A stretch of DNA of 64,000 nucleotides, taken from NCBI GenBank assembly GCA_021399435.1, contig JAJTUP010000071.1, positions 243,379 to 307,378 on the forward strand. The letters are read 5' to 3'. Every line of letters begins with the position of its first letter. The stretch's first letter is position 1. The stretch is from Diaporthe sp. PMI_573 (Eukaryota > Ascomycota > Sordariomycetes > Diaporthales > Diaporthaceae). Position numbers and translations under genes: made by a program. This document shows positions 34,386-45,984 of the stretch, one piece after another. Below the pieces are notes generated by a model that was not told the DNA's origin, searched no databases, and saw nothing but the letters and a program-made list of their open reading frames with translations.

Positions 34386-36411
34386 CGTAGTTGCTGCTTT
34401 CGGTAAAGGAATGAAGGATAGGCAGTACTCGGGATAGCCTTGATGACTAGGTGTGACGAATGTTCAATTATTGGCACATTAACTCGATGTGTTAGGAATG
34501 AATGTCATAGAGCGGCTGAAAGGTGCCAGCATGGTCTTTGCCGTCAACTGCCTTGATTTGGCCGAGCGGTTGATACTATTAACTTTTATATAATCCCTCT
34601 CTGATCATGATCCGTTCCTAAGGAATGCTAGCTATTTTCGAATGTTGAATCATCAAAGGAAACAATGCTGAGTACGTGAGCATGGACCACCATTGGAATC
34701 TCGTGGATGGCATATCCATAAAAGTCGACTGTATCTCAAGTGCTCCACAACAAGGAGGCAGTACTATTGCCGCTCAAATGTGTTTACTGTGGTGCCCCCA
34801 ATAAATAAAACACCCATATTAGGTTCAAGTGGAGAAAGGAGGTACGTACCGAAGTGGGTCCGACTGTATTGCTCGCAATGATTGAGCGGGAAAAGGTACT
34901 TGCTTATTAAGCCCCTGCAAAGCTGCAAAGACCCCTGAGTACAAAGCATGAGGGTTTTATTTACGCCTGCAACCACAGTAGAAAACATGCGGGAAGTTCC
35001 CCATGCGATGGGGATTCACCATGACCCGCGCGGGTCGGACAACTCCGTAATACCCTGAGGCTGTCATCCCGAACAGCTTCTGAGGTGGAGAGCAAGGCAA
35101 GTACACAGTAATCGCCTCTGGTCGGCTGCTCCGTCCTGACACTGGACAGAGAGAAGGTAAGTCGGTGACGCCTCAAGTGGCACCGCCCGTGTAAAATAAG
35201 CATCGAAATAGCGGCTCCAATGTGGCTCGCATGCTTTCGCTATTTCGTAATGCAGTAGTGGGTACTGGAAGACTAGTGTACTGTATAGTCAAGGGTCTAA
35301 ACCTTAAGTCATAATGCTAGCAAGGGCGATTTCGAGATATGGGATTTTGGCAAAGTCGATGGAGTGACAGAATCATCCGGCCCAGAAGTATCAAGCCTTA
35401 ATAAATTGTTTTCCCACCCAGACTTGCCCCGTCTGACTCGCCATGGATGACTGATGCGTGTAGGACCCTTTCATGACTCTGACCATTGCTGGCCCTGTCT
35501 TAGACCCCTCGACACCGATATTTTGGGATGGTCCCGTAGTAGCGAATAAAAATAAAAAATAAAAAGTATAGCAGGTTGTATCTCGCGGACAAAGAATATT
35601 TGTGTGATCCTGGAGCAGGGTCTGATAGGATAACATGTGGATCCTCACATCCGGCAAACAAAGTGGAGCTGAGATCTCTTTTTTTTTTCAAGCTCTTCAA
35701 ATGATTTCTTTTTCACCCTTCAGAGATCACTGTTTATAAAATGGATCTCAAACAGTGTTTCTCACATACCCCTCCTCAAGTAAATTGATTGTTCTTAAGC
35801 CTTCGCTGTAGCATAATACTTGTTTGTGTGAATGAAAAGTGAGAAGAATATCGTTGAAATCATTATTCCAAAGTACCCTAGGGTAGGCTCTGTCGGTGAT
35901 ATTACAATGTTGGAATCTCACATGTTAATGGCAACTTACATTACCCCTTTTCTCTATCTTTGGCGAGTAGTGCGGCTCCACGCGTGAATCAATATGTCAG
36001 CCCATGTCGAGTCATTTGAGCTTTACTTATGGCCGTACGTACACATTGCTGACAATTCTTACGAAATGTGGAGGAAATGGCAAGACTGCGATTCACCGGC
36101 CATTACGGAATTGGCACAGTATCTCCTGTCAGATCTACAGCCCAGCAGGCCGTGACTTGAATCAGAATCTCGGCTGAATGGATATGACTTGTGGTTGGAA
36201 TCAGGGCAGAGTTTCTCGGCCATGGAGATAAGATCCCTGAGAGACCGTAGGGACCATTCGCTCGGCCATTGCTTCTGCAAGTCACCGTGCGTATCCTTTC
36301 TCCGTACTTGAAGAGCAACTACTGCAGGCACCAAAGTATGTTCGCCTGTGCAATATCTACTTGCTGAAATCGATCGGATTACGGCTTCTCACCTGCTGTC
36401 ATCCGCTGGAC
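34386..36411. promoter_or_regulatory. Divergent upstream region between PKS-NRPS and P450-2
   Basis: 2.03 kb without a supported gene, separating two divergent start codons. It is moderately A+T-rich with AT simple sequence near 35548-35570 and a poly-T run near 35678. Probably holds both promoters; no pathway regulator site can be recognised. Confidence 0.5.
34584..34593 (-). promoter_or_regulatory. TATA box of the PKS-NRPS gene
   Basis: On the minus strand the sequence reads TTATATAAAA, 199 bp upstream of the PKS-NRPS start codon, at a usual fungal promoter distance. Assigned by pattern only. Confidence 0.5.
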
Positions 36412-38203
36412 ATGACCATGAACGAAACGCAGCCGGTCATCGAGACGGCGCTTCCAGCCTGGGCTACCGCTGGAGCCCTGCTGCGTGGAGGGCTATCCCA
36501 GGCCAGTGTGCGTCATTTGGGGTGGATCGCTCTGGTTTTTCCCAGCTTCATTCTCGCGTACTTTGTTAGCCTCGCAACCTACCGTATATTTTTCCACCCT
36601 CTCAGCAAGTACCCAGGTCCAGTGCTCGCCAAACTGACCAGTTTGGTCTGGACGTACCACTTTACAAAAGGAGACATCATCAGATGGAACGACGAACTGC
36701 ACACAAAATACGGCGAAACGGTCCGTTCTGGGCCAAACCGCCTCAGCTTCATCGGTCCGCGAGCTTGGAAAGACATTTATGGACACAAGCACGGGCAGTA
36801 TAAACCGAACGTGAAAAACCTTGAGCGGTTCGTCGGAAAGCTCACTAGCAATGTCCATCCGATGGCGACCGAGCCGACCATGGCCGGACACGCGGCCCAG
36901 AAGAGGCAGTTCAATCACGCGTTCAGCGACCGGGCTTTGACAGAGCAGGAAAGTCTGATCGGCAAATACATCGACCAGCTCATACAGCTTGTGAGGAAGG
37001 AGGTCGCCAAGAGCCCCAACAACAAGCCGGAAGTGGACGTCGCCAAGCTCTACAACTTCACCACCTTCGATGTCATGGGTGATCTGACCTTTGGGGAAGG
37101 TCTCGGCCAGCTAGAGACCGGGATCGAGTCCTCGTGGGTACAGGCAGTGTTTGTCACTTTTAAGTTCATGAGTAAGCCGAAAGAAGAAAAGAATACCACA
37201 AGAGCTGTAGTACAGATGACTAATTTGGGGTATACACGCAGCTGTCAGGTCTGTCATGAAGGCATACCCCCTGGGTGGTTTCTTATACTCTGCTTTCGCT
37301 CCCAAAGGCGTTATGGAGGATTGCGCGAGACATATCCAAAGTTCAAATGCTCTCGTCGACAAGCGGCTGGAAAAGGGCAACAACGGGCGACCAGACATCT
37401 TTGGCTTCATCCTCAGGCAGCCCGGTGAGAAAATGTCCCGCCCGCTGATGAATGCCAACGCGGGCATGTTCATGATGTCCGGAACAGAGACGACTGCCAC
37501 TGCTCTTACCAGCATGACCTGGTGTCTCCTCAACAACCCGGAGAAGCTTGAGAAGGTAGTCCGAGAGATCAGAGCTGTGCCCAAAGAGTCCGGCTTGACC
37601 AGCAACGTCCTCAAGAATATGAAGTACATGAATGCAGTTATTGAGGAAGGCATGAGAAGTAAGCGTTCCCTTTTCATTGTCTGTTGCGATACATGCTTTG
37701 ATCGATATTGACAATGTCTTAGTGTACCCAAGTGGCCAGGTTGGGCTGGGCAGTCAGCGTGAGATTGCGCCTGGCGGTAATTGGGTGTGTGGGGAATACC
37801 TGCCCGAGAAGGTTTGTTGTTCCATGTCCGATCGATCAATCACTCATATCCTGACACTTCATGACAGACCCAGGTGACTGTCCCAAGCTGGACGGCCTTC
37901 AACTCACCTTTGTACTGGAAAGACCCTCTGAAGTTTGTCCCTGAGCGATGGCTCCCCGAGGAGACAGAGTACTCCAAGTACCACGACTACGACAACCATG
38001 CTGCTTGGTTGCCATTTGGTACTGGCCCTAGAGCCTGCATCGGTCAGAATGTGGCCTTGCACGAGATGCGTAGTATCCTGGCAAGGTTCCTGTACAATTT
38101 TGACTTGGAGCTATCCCCTGAGACAATGGACTGGCACGAGAAGAAGGTCAAGGGCATATGGGCAAAGCCATCCCTTAAGGTTCGGACTACCCTGGCGAAG
38201 TAG
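36412..38203 (+). CDS. Cytochrome P450 monooxygenase (cluster P450 no. 2)
   Basis: Four exons: 36412-37171, 37242-37658, 37723-37811 and 37868-38203 (introns 70, 64 and 56 nt), 533 residues. An N-terminal membrane helix (WIALVFPSFILAYFVSLATY) is followed by FHPLSKYPGPVLAKL, the I-helix SGTETTAT, K-helix EEGMRMYPSG (ExxR formed across the second intron), PERW and haem loop FGTGPRACIG with intact Cys. The protein resembles CYP65-like fungal P450s (isotrichodermin C-15 hydroxylase group). It diverges from the PKS-NRPS and lies at the right edge of the cluster. It probably performs a late oxidation; by cluster composition either P450 could correspond to the ring-expanding or the N-hydroxylating enzyme of 2-pyridone pathways, but sequence inspection cannot decide. 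A second in-frame ATG lies 6 nt downstream. Confidence 0.92.
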
Positions 38204-40189
38204 TTGCGCTTGATAGGAGTAGTGTGGCGGGACTTAGATCATTTCATAGAATGACATACATGGGAGACGGACGAAGCTACTTGGCTGAGTTATAGCCGGT
38301 GGTGGCAATGTGTGAGTACATGTCCTTGTGAGGAGCAGATGGATGAAAATTGGACGTCACATCATCAGAATTGTAAATTTTCTCAAATGTATTCTTATTA
38401 ATGTCCAGGGGCGGGTCACTAACCTAGGTCGGCTTCGGCCACACTGTGTTTTTTTTATCAACTGTTTATTGGTCTGTCTGCTGTCTGCTCAGCCTTCCGA
38501 CTGCTCTTCCCTAAGCTCGTATACAAGGTCAATAATGGCTTTGTATGTCTGCTCATAGTCCTCCTTTAACGGCACCTTAAACTTTCCCCATGGCCTTGTG
38601 CCCTTTAATATTTCTTTTATTTATCAAAATACATTAGATTAATTATTAATAACAAACTAATATATCTAGACTAGAATAAGGTAGGTTTAAGGTTTAAGCC
38701 CTACTATTTAAGCTTTAGATAGGCTATTTTTGCGGGTTTAGCTATAAATAAGTTCCTTTTTGCTTTCTGCCAGCTTAGTAATAGCTTTATAGAAGTCTGT
38801 TAGATATTGGTTAAATCTCTTAATTATTTTAACTTCTACTAAAGTTAGTAGCTATATGCTTAGATATAGGCTATAGTATTAGCTTACTTGGCGAGGGTTT
38901 TCTTAGAATCTTGTTTCTATAGTTTTCTTAGAGAATCCTATAGAAGTATGTATTAATATAGATATTAAGGGAAAGAGGTATTAACTAGGACTATAGCTGT
39001 AGGATTTATTTTATATAGGGACTGCGTTAAGACAATTTAGTCTTTGCCATATAACTAATTGCCCTACTATTAGTCTTGGGCTACTTGTATCGACAGTCTA
39101 TGGCGCCGCCAGAAGCGGTTCTCACTAGCCTTGTCTGTATAACTGTTACAAGGCTGTCTATGTTTTCTGGGCCACGTGCCACAATTATATTCTAAACCCA
39201 CTATTATTAGCATTGTTTTTTTTAAAAAAAAAACACTGGGGTATTTAAGCGTTTACCACTGTATAAAGGGACCGCCTACATACTGCTTAAGAAGCATACA
39301 TACACGGATTAAAAACGAAACCACCTAACCTAGGTCAAGTGCTACTAGTGTCGGAATTTAGTAATTATAGGCTCACCGGTCCAGTAACTAGCAGTTTTAT
39401 AATGACAAAAGCCTGAGTTATATATATATTATTAAGCTTGGTGGTGGGTTAAATAAGGTACTGCCGTTCTATGGCGTCATGTTGGGCTACCGGATGGTTG
39501 AGGCAAGGGGAGGCAATGATGTAAGGGCCTATAGATTCTTTGGGAGTTATGATAATGTTGTAAGGAGCTTGGATGCTTTGTAAAAAAGAAGGGATGGGCT
39601 GGTTATTGGCGGTGGAGTGAGGAGAAGCAAGAGCACCGGCCTCGTGGTCGGGTTTAAGGCATATCAGCCTCGGCGAAGAGCGGCTGTTGCGTTTCCCGAG
39701 AGTTGCCCTCGCCCACCCCCGGCCGCCCACACCACTCCTCGCCGCTTTACTCAGGCGCTACTCAGGACATTCTCAGGAAAGTCGTCAAAACTGGTTTAGA
39801 GAATTGGGCAGTGCTCTGCAAGCCAGTGGGGCCCTGAAAATAAAAATGCCAACTTTTCGCGAGGCCTCGGACAGGGAACAGTTTTCGACCACCTAGGACC
39901 AAAAATGGTCCCACCGAGGAATCCAAGGGCACCCACGCGCCCATTCTGAGAATCTGTTCATAAAACCCAGTTCATGCCCGCAATCACTCTTTATTTCTTC
40001 GTCGTGTTCGATTTTCACTCTGCCAGTTTCTCCTTCGTGTCCATTCTGAAAGCAGGCCCTCCCTATCAGCTATCAACCTCCTCAGCCCGTTGGATCAGCT
40101 TCTGTTGTCCCTGAGACTGCCTCATTTGTCTTATCAATTGCCAACCGTTTTGCCCTTTCACTCATCTCAGTGGATAGTCGTCCCCGAAG
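38204..40189. other. A+T-rich strip and upstream region of the DUF3435 gene
   Basis: About 38560-39450 is strongly A+T/TA-rich with no intact frame, looking like RIP-damaged repeat DNA of unidentified type. 39450-40189 returns to ordinary composition and probably contains the DUF3435 promoter and leader. A short AACCTAGGTC sequence occurs near 38420 and again near 39330 in the same orientation. Confidence 0.5.
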
Positions 40190-41545
40190 ATGGGCAGGAA
40201 AAGGAGTGCAGAGGACAGGAGGAGACATGCCGAGGAGAACGGATTCGATGACGATGACACAGACGTTGACGATAATCCCGTCCCACGGGATGTCTTGGAT
40301 TACACCAAAGAGAGATACGATGTGCAAATGGAACTGTGGTTTGAGTAAGTTGTCTTCCACGAACGGCCATCCACTCCGGAGTGCGATTAACGCATTTCAA
40401 AGGTACAAAACGACACATCCCGAAGTCACACCCCATAGCTTGAAATCTCTAAAGCATTTTGCCAAGTTTATGGCTCAGTCCATCGAAGGCGTGCTCGATC
40501 CAGATGGAATGCCGACCGTTCAGACTGTCCGGAATTATTTCCGGTGCTTCGCCTCCGGGTGGAACATAGATAATCCCAAGTCATTGATTTCGACAGATTC
40601 CATCACCAATGCAGGTTCCCCGACCCTCCAGTATCGTTACAATTTGCCACTAACTACGAAATAGTACATCAAGGGTCCATTGAAAAAGGAGATCGGCCTG
40701 TCAAAGGCCACAAGACCAAAAAACTATCTCACCCTCGAAAACTATATGTACATGGAGAGACAGCTCTGGCAGAGCGATGGCCATGAATATGTCCACGAAG
40801 CGTATCGGGTATTCATCAGTGCCAAGCTGAAATGTCACGTTTTCACACCGGCCAGATTAGGTGAAGTTAGTGAGGCGTCTACTCGAAGAGGAACCGGCAA
40901 AGGACTGCGCTACAAGGTCAGTAATGTACGTTTGAGTATCAAACGCTTCGGCTGATATCCATAGGATACGGTAATGTTGGTCGCATGGAAAGACGGCGAG
41001 CCAGAACTACGTTACAGTCTGAAGAGGGAATTTGCGAAGGGGATGCATGACAAGGAGCCGCGAAGGTGAGCATGAATATATGTGTCTTGACCGGTGTATG
41101 TTGCTTTGACGCTAACGAACCCGCTGTATATAGGCCGACGCACATTTTGTATGAGTTTCTGCCTGGTCAGCCTCTCATTGTCAACCCAATGCTCTTCATG
41201 CTGGCTATGTTTCTCGCTGCCGGAGCGTTCAAAAAATACCATACCGTTGAACAGGTTTTGGCCGTCAGATCACCAGTAGATCAAAGGTACTGGGTCCTCG
41301 AATGGGTCGATCACGTTCAGGATCTGCCTGTCTTCCCGGAAGTGTCCATAGACGGGCCGAGTGAGAAGATCCAAACGGGCACTGCGTTCAGTACGCAGCT
41401 CAGGGGACTGTCGCTGCGGGGAGAAAAGCAAGACGAAGAGTGGTGCGTTGGACGGAATGGTCGATACCTAGTGCTGCGCACAGGTAAATTACCGGCGCAG
41501 AAGAAAAATGCGCACCAGCGGGGGACATGGGTGGATACATCCTAG
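40190..41545 (+). CDS. DUF3435 / FluG-like tyrosine-recombinase-family protein, C-terminally truncated
   Basis: Five exons: 40190-40344, 40403-40610, 40665-40916, 40965-41065 and 41134-41545; introns 58, 54, 48 and 68 nt, the second with a GC donor (GCAGGT) confirmed by continuous family sequence. 375 residues. Recognisable DUF3435 (PF11917) blocks are FAKFMAQSIEGVLDPDG, YIKGPLKKEIGL, LTLENYMYMERQLWQ, FTPARLGEV (the first catalytic Arg context of tyrosine recombinases), VAWKDGEPEL, NPMLFMLAMFLAAGAF and VLEWVDHVQDLPVFPE. The family includes the 'captain' recombinases that mobilise Starship elements as well as many dispersed relatives. After LPVFPE the expected C-terminal part with the HxxR and nucleophilic Tyr is absent and a stop follows within 90 codons, so the protein is probably not an active recombinase. 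It lies at the left of a normal-composition island within TE-rich DNA. Confidence 0.78.
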
Positions 41546-41760
41546 GGACGCCAAGGAGGCTCACATGCTAAGCCACAGCTGAATCACTGCGTCACTTTGC
41601 TTCATTCAGCTGGGTGACACGAGCATCCAATTCCGTTCACAATCCGGCGCGCGGCATATAACTTGACAGACGTCGAAGCCTGGATTTGACTGCGCTAGAT
41701 GCCTATGTTGCTTTTCGAATTCAAAAGCAGCTTCCATTGTTAGTTACTTGTAACGCCAAC

Positions 41761-42935
41761 ATGTCCGCGGATCAGCTAGCTCTTTCTCCTCCTCCTATCG
41801 ACGATAACCTTGGTCCAGGTGCTGTACGCATCTGCACTCCGATCTTGGTTTTTGGCATTATCTTATACATCATCAGAATCGTCACACGTGTAACACCAAC
41901 ATACCAGCTAAACATTACCGATTATGCCATCTCGGGGGCTGTTGTAGGTGACGACCGGGTTCTGTTGTTAAACGAGAAAAGCTAACTATTCTGGTAGTTA
42001 TTTGAAGTTCTTAGCTATTCATTCTATATTTGTACGATTCGGTACGGGATGGGACGTCACAGTAACTTCGTATCACCCGAAGACACGGCCCAGATTATTC
42101 GGTGGATCTTCGGAGTTCAAGTCACGAGTAATGCTGGGGTGTTCCTTGCCCGGGCCTCTATTCCACTCTTACTCCTCCGATTTAGGACAGACTCGAGGGC
42201 CTGGAAGATAACTATCTGGATTTCTGTCACCGTTCAATTCATGGCATTCGCCGCGAACGAAGTTTGGGACTTCGCTGCTTGTCAGCCTGCACGAGCCATG
42301 TGGGAAGAAGTCGTTGGTGCACACTGCGCCGCGCCGCTGGCCGGATGGGTAGTTGGCTACACCACCAATGGTAAGGACTACGACCGGCTCGATTTATTCC
42401 ACACGCACATGCTAAGTCTTAAGGGGTGGCTCTGATTTGCGACATGCTATACGCCATTATGCCGATGTTTGCCATTACGAAACTAGGCCGATCTGCCGTT
42501 GAGCGAGGCCTTATGTGCTTTCTAATGGCGCTATGCATGGCGGCAACTGTTTCAAACGCAATGAGAATCTATTATATGAAATACTATGACTATTCAGCCT
42601 CAGACTTCCTACGATCGATGTTTACCATGGCTCTCTGGTGCAGGATCGAGGAGTATACCTTGCTAGCAGCCGCTTCTGCCCCGTTCATCAAACCGGCAAT
42701 CGAACGCGTTCTTCGCCGATTTAAGTTCCCCACCTTCAACAATATTATCAGATCCCTCAACACATACCATTCAACGCAGGAAGTCGTACCCGAGAGGATA
42801 TCCCGGTGGTACCCCTTAAAGTCGCTCAAGAGCAGGGAAAGAGACGCAGGGAGTGGACAGAGTGTGGATAAAAGGAAGCCTGATTCAGACAACAACACCG
42901 CAGAATGTTCGGCGCAAAACCTGCAGGTCGCTTAA
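41761..42935 (+). CDS. Fungal rhodopsin-domain (PTH11-like) seven-helix membrane protein
   Basis: Three exons: 41761-41943, 41998-42370 and 42424-42935 (introns 54 and 53 nt), 355 residues. Hydrophobic helices include ICTPILVFGIILYIIRIVTR, LFEVLSYSFYICTIRYGMG, the FLARASIPLLLLRF segment and VALICDMLYAIMPMFAITKL. The SPEDTAQIIRWIFGVQ, NEVWDFAACQPARAMWE and DMLYAIMPMF blocks are characteristic of the fungal rhodopsin-like family (PF20684), plasma-membrane proteins often annotated as integral membrane or PTH11-type. No CFEM domain precedes the helices. The C-terminal 60 residues are hydrophilic, Ser/Lys/Arg-rich and probably cytoplasmic. Ligand unknown. It follows the DUF3435 gene on the same strand, separated by about 215 bp. 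Confidence 0.82.
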
Positions 42936-43609
42936 GCCCGGAGCGGCCCGAAGAGAAGACGCACAATGTAGGTAGGTGATATTAGGCGATATGTGTCAGA
43001 CAATACGTGTATTCAGTCGGAACGTTGAAGGTTATCAAGCATGTATTGATTGATGTGTGTTGTGCAAGTGCTGTGCACCGAGATTAAAACTCTGCACCGA
43101 GGGCTATGTGAGGGGATGAAAACTCTATATATATCTGCTAGGTTTGCCAAAAAAGGCCCCTCGCTATTACCGTATAAAGGCACGTCAACTTTATAGCTCC
43201 TATACTAAATACACACTAAACCTAGTCCGTTTATTGTTTATATTTCGTAGCTGTCTCTTTAAAGGTAACTATAATATCCCTACTATATAATCTTTACAAT
43301 ACTATTATATCCTCAGCTTATAGGCTTTTATTTATTACTTATACAATTTTAGTTAAAATAAATTTAGCTAGTTTAGCTAGGGCTTTGGCATTATATATTA
43401 TTATCTTACAGTTATATCTTATAGAAACAACAAGCTTTAAAGCCTATAAGTTTAAGCTATTCCCTAGCAGCATTATAATAATATTGGCCTACATTTTTAT
43501 TAGTATCTTTATTTAGACGCCTAATACTTTTTTAATTACTACTTTTATATCTGCTTTTATAGCCGGTTTGTTATTACTATACTTACTTAGTAGGAATATA
43601 TTAAATACC
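42936..43609. other. Transition into A+T-rich DNA, no gene seen
   Basis: 3' flank of the rhodopsin-like gene, then from about 43190 rapidly TA-rich sequence without an intact frame; presumably RIP-damaged repeat. Confidence 0.55.
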
Positions 43610-43714
43610 TGTAACGAGCCAGCCGCCAGTACTGGTTGCGCTAAGAGACCAAAAGATCTAACAGTGCCCAGAGACTTCTGGGCACCCTGGCGGGCCACTT
43701 AAGTAGGTCATTAC
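43610..43714. mobile_element. 105-bp LTR-like insertion (solo LTR) with TSD ATACC
   Basis: A sharply G+C-richer 105-bp block begins TGTAACGAGCC and ends GGTCATTACA (TG...CA, with 5-bp TGTAA/TTACA inverted termini). It is bounded by exact 5-bp direct repeats ATACC at 43605-43609 and 43715-43719. Inside are a perfect 9-bp-stem hairpin (GTGCCCAGA, 4-nt loop, TCTGGGCAC at 43664-43685) and the 10-bp palindrome CCAGTACTGG (43626-43635). The best reading is a solo LTR from a compact LTR element; a very small MITE is the alternative. It shows no RIP-type damage although its surroundings do. Confidence 0.72.
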
Positions 43715-45369
43715 AATACCAGATAGTCCCTTAGAACCTTTATTATCTATTTAGTCTGTTTTGTATTTATCTAGACCATTAGTATATTCTAAATTTTTAT
43801 CTCTACCTCCCTTTCTCCCTTATCTAACACGCCTTTATTATTTATACTTATTGTAGTCGAGGCGTATACGCTAAGCCTCGCCTCCAAGTAGTGTCTACTT
43901 TGCTTAAGGCCACGGTTACCTTTATCTACCGCCATTAGTAGACTTCTAGCTACCATATCGTCTCTACGTGCTTCCTACAACATTATTACTTAGAAGCAGC
44001 AGCCTTGACAGATTGATTCCAAGGATTATATTAGTTTTTGGGATAGAATTAGGCATGTTTTAATAGATTCGCCGTTTCTTTTTTATTTATATTTAAGTTA
44101 AATATAATAAGTAAATTATATAAGCTTAATATATTTTTTAAATTTAAGCTAATATTTAATAATTTATACTTATATTTTAATTAATTATATATTTATAAAC
44201 TATAAAGATAATAAAAATAAAATATATAATTAATTAATATTATAAAATTATTATATAAACTTTTTAAAAAAAATTATTTTTTATTTAAATTAAAATTTAA
44301 GTTTAATAAATAATTATTATTAAAATTATAATAATATTATATTTATCTTTTTTTATAAGTATTAATTTTAATATTTATTTTATTTTAAGTTATTTTAAAA
44401 GATTATTATTCTTTTTAAGTTATTTAAACTTTTTTCTTTATAATAAAAATATATTATTAATTATATTAAGCTTAGCTTAGTTTTTTTTTAAAAAAAATAA
44501 TTATAAGATATTAAAAAGTAAGTAATTTAAAAAAGCTTTATAAATAATTATTAAAAATAAAATATATATATAAAATATAATTATCAACTATTTATATTTG
44601 TTTGAGTTCCTTTATTTAGCTGGAAACTACAGTTAGTGTCCTAGAAAGACAAGATATAATTAAAAAAAAAAACAGTAATTTTTGCCATACAAGACTTTTT
44701 ACAGTGACTTTGCTATAATGATTACACCAAACCTTTATAGAGTTCAGTAGGTAACCTATAGGGTTTATGTTAGCAATATAGCATAGAGGTAATACTTAAC
44801 TATACTATATAAAATACAATGATTCTTTAAGTATAATTACTAGCTATAAGGCTATCTAATTATTAGACTAAATACTTAGATTAACGATTAAAGAGTCTGT
44901 TTTATAAAAGCTATCTATTGTAGTAATAACTATATCCTTATATATTCCGACTCTTTATCTATCGCTAGTAATAGACTGTATAGACTGCTTATCGACTTAT
45001 ATGGTTTATCCTTACAGTTGTCTAGACTGCTTGTTAGTCCTGTTGGTCTACTCTAGTTAATAGGTTCCTAACTCTAACCCTGGCCTTAGTATACCTTGCT
45101 GACTTTACATCTTAGTGCCTATAGGGTTGTATTGTAGTATCTAGTTCTAATTGCCTAGGTTATTAAAATGGGTCCCCTGGGTGCCATTATATTAGTTTAT
45201 AACATTATCTCCCTTCTTGTGTCCTTTATCCTCAAAGGTTTCCTGTAGGTTCTCTGCATATTGTTTGTATTTTCAATTACGCCTTCTTGATTTATTATAT
45301 TATCTAAGGTTAAAGATTCTTAGGTTTCAAAATTGTCCCATTACTCTAAGAAGACTAAGTAAAGCGAGT
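43715..45369. other. Extremely A+T-rich, gene-free repeat DNA
   Basis: Contains a stretch at about 44040-44590 that is almost pure A+T. No intact frame, RNA gene or element terminus can be identified. Probably saturated RIP damage of older repeats. Confidence 0.6.
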
Positions 45370-45960
45370 CCTTTTCTGTTGCCATTACTTCTTATAGTTC
45401 TATTATACCGACTTATTTGTCTTACAAGATTAGTAAAACCCCTTGTATTATATTAGAGGAGGACTCTTTTTGCTGTTATAAGTATGTTTTAAAAAAGCGT
45501 AGAAACTACAATATATATAGGCTCTCGCCTGCCTAGATGTAAAAGCTTGCTGCCTAGCACAACCTAGCCGAGGCCATACTAGATAAAGCAGAAGAAGAGC
45601 TAGAGAGGGCTGTTGCAAAGGTGTGCCGACTATATAAGTAATGTTGCTTGTAGGCTAAGAAGATAATATATACTATATACCGGGGTATCGATACTATTAA
45701 TAAGCTAGATTGTATAGAAAAGGAGGAAGCTAAGGCTAAGTATGTACAGATTGCCGAGCAATCTGCTAAGGCTGCTTATTAGAGTTTTATAGAGGAGGCT
45801 GGTAGGATAGTAGTATAGGAGGCCTAGTTGCGCTCTAAGGGTAAGGTTAGTATTTTTAACTAAAGCTCTATAGCAAATAAAGGTGTTAATTAGTTAACTC
45901 TTTTAGACATTCCTGGTATTAGAGGAGTTAGTAGTAATATAACTACTAGTAGTCTATTAA
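45370..45960 (+). pseudogene. Relic of a transposon-associated Cys-rich/coiled-coil fungal protein
   Basis: Across frames and stop codons one can read a Cys-containing segment (KTPCIILEEDSFCCYKYV), then an Ala/Glu/Lys-rich helical segment (AEAILDKAEEELERAVAKV, followed by CRLYK), then GIDTINKLDCIEKEEAKAKY and an Ala-rich end. This order of paired cysteines, 'L-x-K/R' coiled coil and 'GIDxIxxLDxxExEEA' resembles a protein class seen repeatedly near transposons in Sordariomycete genomes; its function is unknown to me. Several stops are at TAG/TAA where CAG/CAA is expected, as after RIP. It lies on the strand opposite to the adjacent gypsy relic. Confidence 0.45.
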
Positions 45961-45984
45961 AATCTTAATATATCTTTTTCTAGT

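Noticed and set aside
38404..38460. Possible hAT-like terminus (CAGGGGCGGG...)
   Set aside because: No matching inverted end or 8-bp duplication was found to the right within the A+T-rich strip.
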